A stretch of 64,000 nucleotides of DNA from Blastomussa wellsi (lineage: Eukaryota > Cnidaria > Anthozoa > Scleractinia > Plerogyridae): contig OX393569.1 of the NCBI GenBank assembly GCA_947652115.1, positions 6,666,008 through 6,730,007 on the forward strand. Reading direction: 5' to 3'. This document shows, piece by piece, positions 54,690 through 64,000 of this stretch. Position 1 is the stretch's first letter. The number at the start of each line of letters is the position of its first letter. Position numbers and translations under genes: made by a program. The notes under the pieces are model-generated. The model searched no databases. It saw nothing but the letters and a program-made list of their open reading frames with translations, and had not been told where the DNA came from.

Positions 54690-54862
54690 TAATAGACCAA
54701 TTCCGATATATTAATATTCTAACATGTCACCGAGGCTTAGGGGAATAAAACAAAGGATTTTGCATCGGAGGCTTAGGGATGAATAAATAATTTCTTTTGT
54801 TTTATTCCCCAAAGCCTCGGCGCCATGTTAGAATTTTTAATATATCGGAATTGGTCTATTGC
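54690..54862. repeat. MITE with AATAGACCAATTCCGATATA ends, copy 2
   Basis: AATAGACCAATTCCGATATA at the left is inverted as TATATCGGAATTGGTCTATT at the right; CTAACATG...GAGGCTTAGGGGAATA also pairs internally. Related to 49900-50045. It lies inside the composite element. Confidence 0.7.
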
Positions 54863-56550
54863 CTATTCTCCGAAAATAATTCTACTGAATTTTCACACTA
54901 GTTTGAGAAGTCATGTCAAAAACTCGTGCTTCGTGTTTCATCAGGGGTTCCAAACACCTCGAAACCGAAAAAATGGTGTCAAAAATCATGGCCCAGTAGT
55001 GATTTGGATTTTATCTGTTTGGGTAAGCGCTAGCTAAGACAGCTGCTAAGGTATTCCAATTTGCAAATAAACTTTATAAAACGTTTGGGCTGCCGGTCAT
55101 TTTAAATAGCCACAGCGAAAAATAACAAGTTACAATGCCTTTCAATGGATTCGAAAAAATACTGCCTTGAGCTCGTTCAGAGATCATCTACAGAAAATAT
55201 AAAATACACATTTCAAACTACTCCGAGAAAATTTTATTTGGGTAATCTATTCCCCTTGGAGATCTTCCTTTTGTGTGAAACAGAACGCGCGACGGCCAAG
55301 AAAATTAATTTCGTTGTTTTCTCCTACACAGGAATTGTCGCTTTCTCTTTACTGTTAATCCTTTGCTGTTGCTGTCGAAAGCCAGTATTAGTTTTTGAAG
55401 TATAGTGGCCATTTAGAGGCTGTGGAAAAACACCACAGCTGCGACAAACGTGCGAGATGGGCCGATCAGATAGCATATGCGAGGCAGTACTTGTTATTTC
55501 ATGATCATTTTAAAATTATAAAAGATGGCCATGGGAAAGCCTGAGAAACCTAAAAATAAAATACGCAAAATTTCATTTAACAGAAGCAGAAAGACATAAA
55601 AAGCAATACAATACGTGTAACAAAATATTTCAACTCTTATTTATAATTGACAATAAAAAAATTTTCATTGCAAATTTCCCATTTTCAGTTTTCCCATTTC
55701 AATTTCCCATTCCCCATTACCCATTCTCCGTTTTAGTAACATCCCTGTATATCTGTTTCGAGCAAAAAATTCAATTTGAGGATTTTTTGTTCGCCACGCA
55801 CTTCGAGAAGATATGGCCATCGCCAGGGTCATCGCGTTTAACAAGCCATTCATGAAAAGCTGACACTCTACTCACAGCTTTGGCTTTCAAATTTTCTTCT
55901 CTTTGGGTATAGTGCTGTCAAAACCAAAAGCGTCGAATTAGAATATCATGGAAATCGAAGACCACACGCTAAACTAACGAATTGTTCACGAGCGCAGCGA
56001 ATAAATATAAACTTCTTTTCTTGTTTTTCAAGTCCGCCACTCACCGGTCGTCGCATTGATTTATTTTATGCTGTTTGGAATCAGTCTTCACTTCTTGGAA
56101 TCTCATGTATTTATTTTCCAAATCGTTCCTTGGAATGTACAACAAGCGACACTACTCAAAAACAAACTGAAGATTGACGCCGTTAGCGAGAACTTCATTC
56201 GAGAAGCCGATTTTGTTTTCAAGTTTGTGAAAACCGCATATGGCGGTCGCGTTCACTGTTCAGTTCAGAGTGCCGGTGGAGTTTCTTTTTCAGCCCTTTC
56301 AATGATCTCGCATACTTCCAAATCAGAATCTTTTCTGAGTGAAAACTACTCGGAAATAAAAGGCTTGAACTAAATTCCAGTGCCGCGAAGTATTTTCACT
56401 CATCACGAACTAAAAAGTTGCGATTTCATTGTTTTGTACCCGACATTTGATTTGCTCAAATAAAAAATGTTAGAATGTATTGTTCTCATTCTGCCCTGTG
56501 ATTGGTTAACTTTGTCTGGGTGACCCCGCTTACAGAAGTTTCACTGTAAC

Positions 56551-57109
56551 CAGGATAAACCGAATACACATAAATCACAAATCGATTAGTCAGACATCGA
56601 CAGACAACGAAGTATTTTATCTCTGAATTCCGTATTTATCTCCAGTAAGAGCCAATCCTAGTGATTAACTCGCTGAAAACCTCTCTTTCATTTTAAGCTT
56701 GCGGAAAACGACGTTGGATGAACGTTTCACCAGGGATACTACGCTACTCAGTGTTATGCTTTGTGTGTTCGTTTCTTTAGGGACGGATCCTCATCTTTTA
56801 AGGGGGGAAGGCCGGGGGTGGGGAGGGGGTTGAGCAATTACCGATAAAAATAATCCTGTACAAGTAAAAAGCACTAAAAAAAAAGACAAATAGACGAAAC
56901 GTGAAGAAAAAAAAACCTGAACAACCCGGCGGGGGCAAAAGCTGCCACCCCCACGTCAGGTCCTATGCACGCTAGCAGCATTATCGTTCGCGGTCCTTTA
57001 TTTCCAGTTTTCCCTTCTTCTTTTCCATCCCTTATGCCTCCTTCGTTAAAACTGTCACGCAAAGCGAAAACGAATCGGTTATCTTGTGCAAACTGCAAGG
57101 TTCTAAAGC
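56551..57109. other. Intergenic, nothing recognised
   Basis: Purine- and G-rich runs near 56800-56830 and A-rich runs near 56875-56925. I see no gene. Confidence 0.4.
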
Positions 57110-57278
57110 CTGGTTCACACTGGCGACATAAGACACATGTGTTTGTTAACGACATTGACAAAATGACATAAAGAAAAGAACAATCTTTTCCATATGTCGT
57201 GATGTTCATGTAGCTCTATGTCATTATATTTCTACGATGTTATGTGGGACTTATGTCGCTAGTGGGAACCCGGCTTAT
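57110..57278. repeat. MITE with AAGCCTGGTTCACAC ends
   Basis: AAGCCTGGTTCACACTGGCG at the left is inverted as CGCTAGTGGGAACCCGGCTT at the right, with GACATAAG and CTTATGTC next to them. About 170 bp, non-coding. Confidence 0.55.
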
Positions 57279-58359
57279 TAAGTGACACCTGTCACGCAAA
57301 GGCATAGATGTGACATTGCTGCTACAAACCTACTTCTGAGCTATGCAAATACAAACTTAATTTTTTGTGTGACGTGAAATTTGAAACCATTGCAAACTTG
57401 TTGCATAAAAAGATCAATATCAACTGTATCCTTTAAAAAATATTTTGTCAAGTACTGTCTAGATCAACTAATCAATTCACAGAAGCAACATTCAAAGAAA
57501 TGTATGAGAATCTATGAAAGTAACCGATGATACATTACCCCGAGCGGGAGGGGGGGGGGGGGTTGAAAGAAAATAATAGGCGATGGCTGGGATAATGTGT
57601 ATAAAGTTAAAAAGAAATATTAAAAAAATGGTTTATCATGTACCCTCCCCAGTGTAATGTTGGTTATAACAAAGGTAACGAATTAGCAAATAAACCAACC
57701 ATTCTTTAAAAGTCTTCCGTTTATTATCATCACGCATTTTTAATGTAACAGCATAATCAAAATTAAAGATTTCTGAATAATTTTCAAAAATCTTTAGTTT
57801 TTAAAAACAATCAAGACAAAGTTGAGAAAAATGTTATTATAGTTTATTTATGCTTCCCTAATTGTGAAACAGTTTTTCTACTTATTTTACATCAAATTAA
57901 GAATTGAAATATCTCAATACTTTACAACACTAAACTTTAAATTCTTGCAACTAATCTCATACAATTTACTTTTGTACCCAAACATTACATTTGCTACATA
58001 AACTTAAATATTAATTCCGTAAGAGTATATTTCAAGAATCTATATTTACATAAGTTCAGCCCACGAGTTATTCTGTCAAGCTTCAATTAAACAATTAAAC
58101 CCCATGACACTGTCAAGGTATATATGTCACATGCGAAAAAAGATAACAAAAATTCCGATCCATTTGCCAGCTCTTTCGATTGCTGCAAGGCTTCAACAAT
58201 TTACAGCTTACTAGTAGACTAACATGGCCTTGAATAAACGGCCAAAAGTTGACAAAGAGCTTTAAATCAATTTAAATGTAACTGCTGTAACTGGAAAGTG
58301 GAATCGGAATCAATGAGGAAACTGATTCACATTACATAACAATTGAGTGGATATCATCT
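57279..58359. other. 3' flank of the TRIM gene
   Basis: Very AT-rich. It should include the TRIM 3' UTR. TTTATT, the reverse of AATAAA, occurs at 57843-57848 and 57720-57725 and could serve as the polyadenylation signal. A poly-G run lies near 57550-57562. Confidence 0.35.
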
Positions 58360-60615
58360 CTACTTAAAAATTTGAATACGAACGTTCCAGTGGTCAGTCA
58401 CAACTATATTACCATCACTAAGAACTGCTGTAGAGAATGGGTGATTGAACTCTCCCATCCCGCTCCCTTTTCTTCCAAACTTTGTTATAAACTTTCCATT
58501 CAGTTGGAGCACCTGTACTCTGTGATTCCTTCTATCACAGACCATCAGGTGTCCTGCCTTGTTAACTGACAAGAAACGAGGTTCATTAAACTCCCCGTCC
58601 CCCTCCCCGTTATTTCCAAATTTGTACAGAAAATGACCATTTGTATCAAAAACTTTGATACAATGTTCACCCCTGTCTGACACTATAAGATACTTGTCAT
58701 ATTGAACACAGTGCATGGGAAAGGTGAAAGAACCCTCTCCACCAACCTTACGTAAAAACTGACCACTAGGAGAAAATATCTTGATTGCTTTGTTACCTGA
58801 ATCAGCAACAATTATATTTCCGTCACTGTCGACAGATACACCATAAGGATTCTGCAGCTGGTGATCAAGACTTCCTTCGCTACTAAACATATTCAGGTAT
58901 TCACCTTGCTCACTAAAAATTTGGACTCGGTGGTTATTACGGTCCGCTACTATAATATTCCCATTCTTACCAAAAGCTATCCCAACAGGAAAGTCAAATT
59001 CTCCCTGTTTATTACCCTTTCTACCAAAAGATCTTAAGAGAGTTCCGTCACTACTGAATACTGAAACTCTGTGGTTACCAGCCTCAGTAACTGCAATTTC
59101 ATTCCGTTCATTAACTGCCACACCCCAAGGACAATGAAGCATTCCAGCAGCTGAGCCTATTTGTCCAAAAGAAAGCACAGGTCTGTACTGTCTTGGTTTA
59201 ACCTGAACTGCGAAAGGGCTGCCGTGAACAGGTTCACCATTTGCTTTCACTGATGCTTCGCATTTTCCGGTTTCTTTGGCAAAATAGCTGATCTTGTAGC
59301 TACCATCTTTGTTATCTTGGACTCGTACTTCCGTCGCACAGTCCTGGCCTTGATGATTTCTGATTTCCACTGTCACGCGGTCACGCTCTGCATAACATTG
59401 TTCTCCTTCAGCATTTCTTGTTGTCAAAACAAACTGTGCTTCAAGTCCAACAATCGCTTCACTGATTCCTTTTCCCTCAGCACTTGAATGATGAGCACTC
59501 GTCTTGCTGATGAATGATTCGAATGAGCCGATTCCTTCAGCGTTTGCCTTGTCTATCAATGTTTCGTTTTCAACAAAAATGAATTGACGAAGGCCTTCAA
59601 GGTCGCAGACTATTTGTTCTCCTTCATCGCTGACTTCTTCCTGAAATATTGCGTTCAATGACGACTCATCTAAATGTACAATCTCAGCGCTTGTGCTTCG
59701 CATTAAAAGTGTTTCAGTTTTTTCAATCCCACTCTCGATCACTTTCACTTGGTTGTTCACCGCACATTGTTGAGTTCGGAGACGCGCGACAGATTCTTTA
59801 ACTTGGATATCAACTTGATAGAATATTTCTTTCTTCTTCACTTCAATAACTGCCATCAAATTTTCAGCAAACCTGTCGACGTTTCGTTTCACGGCAGCGG
59901 CTTGTGATTCAATATGAATGCAGTTTTTGTCAAGTTTAGCAATTTTTTGTTTCTTCTGTTGCGCTTTTTGCCTTTGCGACTCAATTTCAGTTTTAACTTC
60001 TGACTTGCGTTCGTTTGCAGCTTTTTCCAGAAGTATCTTGCCGTGACCTTCGTGATCTGTGAAAGCGCAAGCGTTGCAAATGGCAACTTCACAGTCCTTG
60101 CAAAAGAACTTCAACTCTTCCTTTTCGTGGTGTTTCTGTTGGCAAAATGCTGGTCGCTTTAACACCTCCTCGATGTCTTGATCTTGAAAATCTTTAAGCG
60201 CCAACACACAGTGTTCTTTATTAGCTCGCATTAAGTTATGCGCCGTAATACACTCGTCACACCAGAACGCACAACATTGAAAACAGTACAAACTCTGTGC
60301 GCTTTTCTTGTCGCAATTTCCGCATTTCACACCAGTTGTACTGCACTCTTTGATGGCCAACACATCAAGCAAACTGTTGATGCGAAAGGTAGTGGGCAGG
60401 TCGTTCAGAGTTCCACTATTTGGGACTCTACTTTCTCTTCGGCATTCTGGGCATGTTATGATATCATGGCGGCCACTCGTTCGAAGAATTCCTTTCAAGC
60501 AATGAAGGCAAAAACTGTGCAGACATGGCAGCTGTTTTGGGTCTGTGAATGTGTCCATGCACACAGAACAGGATACTTCTTCGTGAAGGTTGTTTAGCAA
60601 GGTTTTTATATCCAT
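58360..60615 (-). CDS. TRIM-NHL E3 ubiquitin ligase, TRIM71-like, single exon
   Basis: 751 aa from MDIKTLLNNL; an upstream in-frame ATG 18 codons earlier is less likely because RING domains in this family lie close to the start. RING finger at 16-59 (CSVC, CLHSFC, CPEC), B-box 1 at about 98-136 (CGNC...CDEC), B-box 2 at about 158-193 (CQQKHHEKEELKFFCKDC), coiled coil about 195-305, filamin-type immunoglobulin repeat about 390-473 ending GSPFAVQV, and six NHL repeats 480-751 (for example GNIIVADRNNHRVQIFS). Two B-boxes plus filamin and NHL match TRIM71/LIN-41 architecture, but cnidarians have many lineage-specific paralogues, so orthology is not claimed. Such proteins act as ubiquitin ligases and, through NHL repeats, bind RNA or partners. 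The lack of introns suits a retro- or lineage-expanded copy. Confidence 0.92.
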   Translation of the reverse strand: MDIKTLLNNLHEEVSCSVCMDTFTDPKQLPCLHSFCLHCLKGILRTSGRHDIITCPECRRESRVPNSGTLNDLPTTFRINSLLDVLAIKECSTTGVKCGNCDKKSAQSLYCFQCCAFWCDECITAHNLMRANKEHCVLALKDFQDQDIEEVLKRPAFCQQKHHEKEELKFFCKDCEVAICNACAFTDHEGHGKILLEKAANERKSEVKTEIESQRQKAQQKKQKIAKLDKNCIHIESQAAAVKRNVDRFAENLMAVIEVKKKEIFYQVDIQVKESVARLRTQQCAVNNQVKVIESGIEKTETLLMRSTSAEIVHLDESSLNAIFQEEVSDEGEQIVCDLEGLRQFIFVENETLIDKANAEGIGSFESFISKTSAHHSSAEGKGISEAIVGLEAQFVLTTRNAEGEQCYAERDRVTVEIRNHQGQDCATEVRVQDNKDGSYKISYFAKETGKCEASVKANGEPVHGSPFAVQVKPRQYRPVLSFGQIGSAAGMLHCPWGVAVNERNEIAVTEAGNHRVSVFSSDGTLLRSFGRKGNKQGEFDFPVGIAFGKNGNIIVADRNNHRVQIFSEQGEYLNMFSSEGSLDHQLQNPYGVSVDSDGNIIVADSGNKAIKIFSPSGQFLRKVGGEGSFTFPMHCVQYDKYLIVSDRGEHCIKVFDTNGHFLYKFGNNGEGDGEFNEPRFLSVNKAGHLMVCDRRNHRVQVLQLNGKFITKFGRKGSGMGEFNHPFSTAVLSDGNIVVTDHWNVRIQIFK

Positions 60616-60707
60616 GATTATAAGTGGAAAACAGAAGAGTTTGTACTCGGCAACGCCTCCGTGCAACAATGAAGCCTTGTGATCAGATATTCAAGTGTTT
60701 CTCAGAC
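60616..60707 (-). promoter_or_regulatory. Proximal 5' flank of the TRIM gene (left part)
   Basis: CAATGAAGCCTTGTGATC at about 60667-60684 recurs at about 63769-63786 in a second copy of this flank. The homology continues after the inserted element (62957 onward), so the insertion split the TRIM 5' flank 92 bp upstream of the ATG. Confidence 0.5.
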
Positions 60708-60721
60708 GGGTGTCTACAAAA

Positions 60722-60797
60722 CGAAGACCGAAGATCAAAGATCGAAGACCGAAGACCGAAGACCGAAGACCAAAGACCGAAGACCGAAGACCAAAAA
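60722..60797. repeat. Heptamer tandem tract (CGAAGAC)n
   Basis: Imperfect repeats of GACCGAA/GACCAAA with 7-bp period. The inverse tract lies near the right end of the element. Confidence 0.8.
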
Positions 60798-60819
60798 ACG
60801 CAGATCTCCATTTTTTATA

Positions 60820-61160
60820 CCAACTGATGCGAAATCAACGAGGTCTTCGTTTTGTAGAAAGGACCGCGTAAATCTATAAAACGAAGACCCTCGCTTAAAC
60901 GCTTTTTCAGACGCCAACTGATGCGAAATGAACGAGGTCTTCGTTTTGTAGAAAAGACTGCCTGAATCTATAAAGCGAAGACCCTCGCTTAAACGCTTTT
61001 TCAGACGCCAACTGATGCGAAATCAACGAGGTCTTCGTTTTGTAGAAAAGACTGCCTGAATCTATAAAGCGAAGACCCTCGCTTAAACGCTTTTTCAGAC
61101 GCCAACTGATGCGAAATCAACGAGGTCTTCGATTTGTAGAAAGGAGTGTGTGAATCTATA
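60820..61160. repeat. 94-bp tandem repeat, about 3.6 copies
   Basis: Units begin CCAACTGATGCGAAAT at 60820, 60914, 61008 and 61102 (last incomplete) and contain AACGAGGTCTTCGTTTTGTA. A single inverted unit lies at about 62790-62880. This looks like tandem terminal repeats of the Penelope-type element. Confidence 0.8.
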
Positions 61161-61215
61161 AAGTGATAAGAATAATGACAGGCCTGCAACGGGCTCCCAA
61201 CGTGATGTGGTTTAA

Positions 61216-62114
61216 CTGTACATTACCTTCATATTTTTGCTCTGACGAGCGTGTCCTTTAAAGATTTACCTCTTTTGTGGGATATTATGGGAGGATCTTT
61301 GAAGATGGAGTTCAGCAAAGCCTGATTTTGAATGAAATCCCAGTTTAGCATAAGTATATTTTTAAGATTTCGCACCGATGGGTGGTATGTTGTTACAAAT
61401 GGCAAGATCTGTTTGTTTGATGTTGTTTTTTGTTGAAGGGCCGACTGTCTGTTGTTCAAAGTTGACTTCAGACAGCCTTGTTTGTATCATTTCTTCGGGA
61501 TATCTACACGCTATGAGGCGTGCTTTGAAGTTTGCGATACTTTTGTTTGTTCTTAAAAGTCTCAAGGCTTCACCTTTAATAAAACCTCTTTTCACATCTG
61601 GTGGGTGGCTTCAGATGAAATGTGTGCACTGAAAAGTTTCAGTTGGCTTGTAACTGTGTCGAGGAATGTTGTTTCATTCTCTGAAATTTCAGCCGTAATT
61701 TTGATCGTAGCATGGAGATTGTTAGCTTGCTCAATAAACAGGGTAATTTCTTGTTTGTCGTTGTCATGTCCCAAAGTGAGAAAATGTCATCGATGTACCG
61801 CTTCCATTCTCTCGCTTTTGTAGTGCTTTGAAGATGTTGGCAAATGCAACTGCCATTTTTGTACCCATTGCGGTTCCATGGGTCTGGAGAAAATTGTTTT
61901 CCATGAATTGGAACGAGTTTTCCTTGAGGATAAGGCCAGGCATATCTTTGACGTAGTGGGACGGGATTGGAGGGTTATTGTTGTGAAATTTTTCGTATGC
62001 TTTGCATACTGTTCTGATACCGTCTTCTTGCGGTATATTAGTGTACAAGCTTGTAACATCCATAGATACTAGGACACTGAGTAAGCGGTAATAGAAAATG
62101 CGCTGATAACTCAA
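61216..62114 (-). pseudogene. Penelope-like reverse transcriptase, truncated and frameshifted
   Basis: Read on the minus strand through several frames: SMDVTSLYTNIPQEDGI and THGTAMGTKMAVAFANIF (palm region), then TTFLDT, then LRLLRTNKSIANFKARLIA, then FVTTYHPSVRNLKNILMLNW and LKDTLVRAKI. SLYTNIP and GTAMGTKMA are hallmarks of Penelope-like reverse transcriptases. The N-terminal part and the GIY-YIG endonuclease are missing and the frame changes at least twice, so it is not functional. Confidence 0.75.
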
Positions 62115-62956
62115 CTTTGACTGCCAAAGATGAACTGGATAACCCCTACATCTGAAACATTTTCTTCACGACATACAGATGCAAAGCTTCACTCGATTAT
62201 TCATGATTTAAAACTAAGTAAAAGCTGAATATGTTTACATTCTGTTTTCAGATTATCGCCTCATGTAGCACCGTACGTGATCAAAACAATGACACATGCA
62301 CAAGTGTGTTTTCTTCCAGTACGATACTGGCCAGGAAAGAACTATATACTCCCGGGTATACTTAAGAGCGGTTACTTGAAGCTGTTCAGTCGGCGATAAA
62401 GAACGTAGCACTAAAAAATAATTTCTAGTTTCTGTGTTTATTTGAAATTCGCGATCTTTTCCGTTGTAAGGTATGACGTATGAGTCTTTTGTTTGTTATC
62501 CAACCAGTGCAACGTCCAGCCTTCCTTCTCTCCTGTTCCCGTCTCCCCTCCCCTTAGAAAGGCCTGGCTTAGGCTAAATGCAACTAAAAAGTTGTCGCAT
62601 AGGAAGGAACTCGTTTCTATATTGAAAGTGGAAAAAGTTCGTACATTCAATTTTGACCCAAATAACGCCTCTTGTTTCCAAAAATACAGCCTTAGCATTT
62701 TTCTCTTACAGTCCGCGGCTTACAGTTTTTACGCACTACCTATGTTTTTTGGTTCTCTCGCTTGCCACTTCAGCGAACGTCTGAACGTTTGACAAAGCGT
62801 TTAAGCCAGGGTCTTCGTTTTATAGATTTACGCGGTCCTTTCTACAAAACGAAGACCTCGTTGATTTCGCATCAGCTGGTATAAAAAATTAAGATCTTCG
62901 TTTTTTGGTCTTCGTTCTTCGGTCTTTGGTCTTCGGTCTTCGTTTTGTAGACACCC

Positions 62957-63090
62957 TTATCAGACTGTAACATTACCCAATCACAAAGAGGTCTGTCCCG
63001 CTGTCCGAATTATAATGATCTCCTATATTTCTAAGAATTTAAACCATATAAAATAGCGTGGCATGACATGCAATAGATTGAATCAGGAAT
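62957..63090 (-). promoter_or_regulatory. Distal 5' flank of the TRIM gene (right part)
   Basis: ATTTCTAAGAATTTAAACCA and TAGCGTGG near 63027-63060 correspond to ATTTCTGAGAATTTAAATCA and TAGCGTGA near 63838-63870 in the paralogous flank. The A/T-rich TTTAAAC/TATAAAAT element may be part of the core promoter. Confidence 0.4.
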
Positions 63091-63239
63091 CCTAAACGGC
63101 CGTTGTTGTATCTCGGGCGTCTTTTAACTAATCCCCCCTCCTGATCAGACCCCTTCCCCCCCCCTCCCACCCACCTCATCCCTCTCGTGGGCGTACTAGC
63201 CCTGGTCGGGGTCAGTTTTTTGGTGCCTCTCTCTGGGGT

Positions 63240-63380
63240 TGAGGTATAAGCTGCGCCGGATTTACATTCAGACAAGATGGGGGATAGAGTAGAAATATCC
63301 TAGTCTCTTTAAGGCTTCCGAAAATGGAATAAGCTCCGGAAGAATAGGTCGCTTAGCCTGACGCAAACTTTACTTACCCC
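63240..63380 (+). mobile_element. Degenerate SINE tail
   Basis: GATAGAGTAGAAATATCCTA, GGAATAAGCTCCGG and GCCTGACGCAAACTTTACTT match the 3' tail of the SINE at 20815-21131. The head is not recognisable. Confidence 0.45.
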
Positions 63381-63639
63381 TCCCCCGCTCCACACACGTC
63401 CCTTATTGCTACTAGAGAAAATCACTGCAACCCTTCAAATGCTTGTTAAGCCCCCATTCCAAAGTTTTTGGCGCTGGCCAAAAACCGAACCGAGCGCCAT
63501 GAACAGGCTATTAGAAGTAGTTTCTTGGACAAAGCAAATGAAATGGTGCCATCCGTGTTAGTTTGGATTCCCGCGTTCGTCACACAGTCATTTAATTTAA
63601 CATTATTCTCCCGGCCTTAGCATTTGTTTTATTGTCAAA

Positions 63640-63900
63640 AACGAAAGTCCACCAATCGTTTCACTATTTCCGCTTTCTCTTCATCAGTGGATTGATGACT
63701 TTAAAATCCATGATTAAATGTTCAAGCGGAAAACAAAAAACAGTGTGGAACAATAAACGCCTCAGACAATGAAGCCTTGTGATCGATAGGCTTGACATAT
63801 TGTCTGACTTCTTAGAATTGTTTACACCAAGCACCAAAATTTCTGAGAATTTAAATCATAAATAGCGTGACCTATGCGACTACATAGATTGCGAAATTCA
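63640..63900 (-). pseudogene. Duplicate of the TRIM gene 5' flank and first codons
   Basis: An ATG at 63711-63709 is followed by GATTTTAAAG (MDFK, compare MDIK in the TRIM gene), then diverges and meets a stop after about 15 codons. Upstream, CAATGAAGCCTTGTGATC and the ATTTCTGAGAATTTAAATCA block match the TRIM flank in the same order but without the 2.25-kb insertion. It is a broken partial copy of a TRIM paralogue. Confidence 0.5.
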
Positions 63901-64000
63901 AAGGCATGAAGTGTTCTGCAATAGCCTCTCTGTAATAGTTTGTATATTTTATTTACTGTGTTCCCACTTTGTTGTCCCAACCACTTATTTCAGGTTTTTG
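63901..64000. other. Window edge, nothing recognised
   Basis: AT-rich sequence running off the window. Confidence 0.3.

Larger units (their letters stand above)
53832..55752. repeat. Inner inverted pair of GGGAAATTGAAATGGG-rich arms
   Basis: The left arm GATGTTACTAAAAGGAGGAA, then GGGAATGGGAAATTGAAATG, is matched in reverse by the right arm ending CCGTTTTAGTAACATCC. The arms are low-complexity (GGGAAATT-type). They suggest either an element nested in the 53271-56550 unit or sub-terminal repeats of it. Confidence 0.5.
53271..56550. mobile_element. Composite inverted-repeat DNA element, about 3.3 kb
   Basis: The left end (53271-53450) and right end (56390-56550) are inverted copies sharing CACCCAGACAAAGTTAACCA, CAGGGCAGAATGAGAACAAT and CAAATGTCGGG. 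A second inverted pair lies inside (53832-53895 and 55668-55752, both built on GGGAAATTGAAATGGG). A decayed Crypton/KIAA1958-like coding fragment and a MITE lie between. No intact transposase. Confidence 0.6.
60708..62956. mobile_element. Inverted-repeat element carrying a Penelope-like fragment
   Basis: It begins GGGTGTCTACAAAACGAAGA and ends TCTTCGTTTTGTAGACACCC, exact inverse ends. The pairing continues through a (CGAAGAC)n-type heptamer tract (60722-60797; inverted at about 62898-62945) and a 94-bp unit. The interior encodes a broken Penelope-type reverse transcriptase on the minus strand. TCAGAC occurs next to the left end and three bases beyond the right end; a target duplication is possible but unclear. 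Confidence 0.65.

Noticed and set aside
58372..60597. Plus-strand frames opposite the TRIM gene.
   Set aside because: They are shadows of a clear TRIM-NHL frame with full domain content.
60820..61160. CTGATGCGAAAT in each 94-bp unit as a hammerhead core.
   Set aside because: The CUGAUG box and GAAA are directly adjacent, so stem II and conserved core positions are missing; it would not fold as a hammerhead.

Overview
The window looks like nuclear DNA of an anthozoan cnidarian, most likely a stony coral. This is an inference from three things: intron-containing metazoan genes, a TRIM-NHL gene of a type expanded in corals, and very dense decay of coral-like MITEs, tRNA-derived SINEs, Penelope-like and BEL/Pao elements. 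Nothing bacterial or viral-genomic is present apart from the endogenous retroelements.

Layout. (1) 149-19262, + strand: a 14-3-3 (epsilon-like) gene. Exons 1-2 (149-212, 516-813) are followed by two complete, phase-compatible 3' exon pairs, 3a/4a (8715-9064, 11566-11603) and 3b/4b (16825-17165, 19210-19262). No second set of N-terminal exons lies between them, so one promoter may make two isoforms of 249 and 251 aa. The introns are packed with MITEs and LINE remnants. (2) 19263-26246: intergenic, made of MITEs, foldback elements and a full-length SINE. (3) 26247-29307, - strand: a second, convergent 14-3-3 gene (zeta/beta-like, 243 aa, four exons with the same intron phases). (4) About 29540-31790: a 41-bp satellite with higher-order periods, just upstream of that gene and interrupted by a SINE. 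(5) 31790-39466: mostly featureless, with a 61-bp tandem repeat at 36799. (6) 39467-53148, + strand: a complete seven-exon gamma-glutamyltransferase gene (591 aa). Its second intron carries an intact BEL/Pao LTR retrotransposon (41129-47352, - strand, 5-bp target duplication, LTRs differing at one site) inserted into an older SINE. (7) 53271-56550: a composite inverted-repeat element holding a decayed Crypton/KIAA1958-like fragment. (8) 58360-60615, - strand: a single-exon TRIM-NHL E3 ligase (751 aa). Its 5' flank is split by a 2.25-kb inverted-repeat element (60708-62956) containing a decayed Penelope-like reverse transcriptase. A paralogous copy of the same flank at about 63700-63900 lacks the insertion.

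The genes do not form one pathway: 14-3-3 proteins are phosphoprotein adaptors, GGT handles extracellular glutathione, and TRIM-NHL is a ubiquitin ligase or RNA regulator. The main points of interest are the duplicated 14-3-3 3' exon pairs, a hammerhead-ribozyme-like motif at the end of a Penelope fragment (51186-51229), a minute hairpin transposon family with 10-11-bp target duplications, and the evidence for recent BEL activity.

Exon boundaries were read by eye from GT/AG sites, phase and family conservation. MITE boundaries are by-eye matches of inverted ends.
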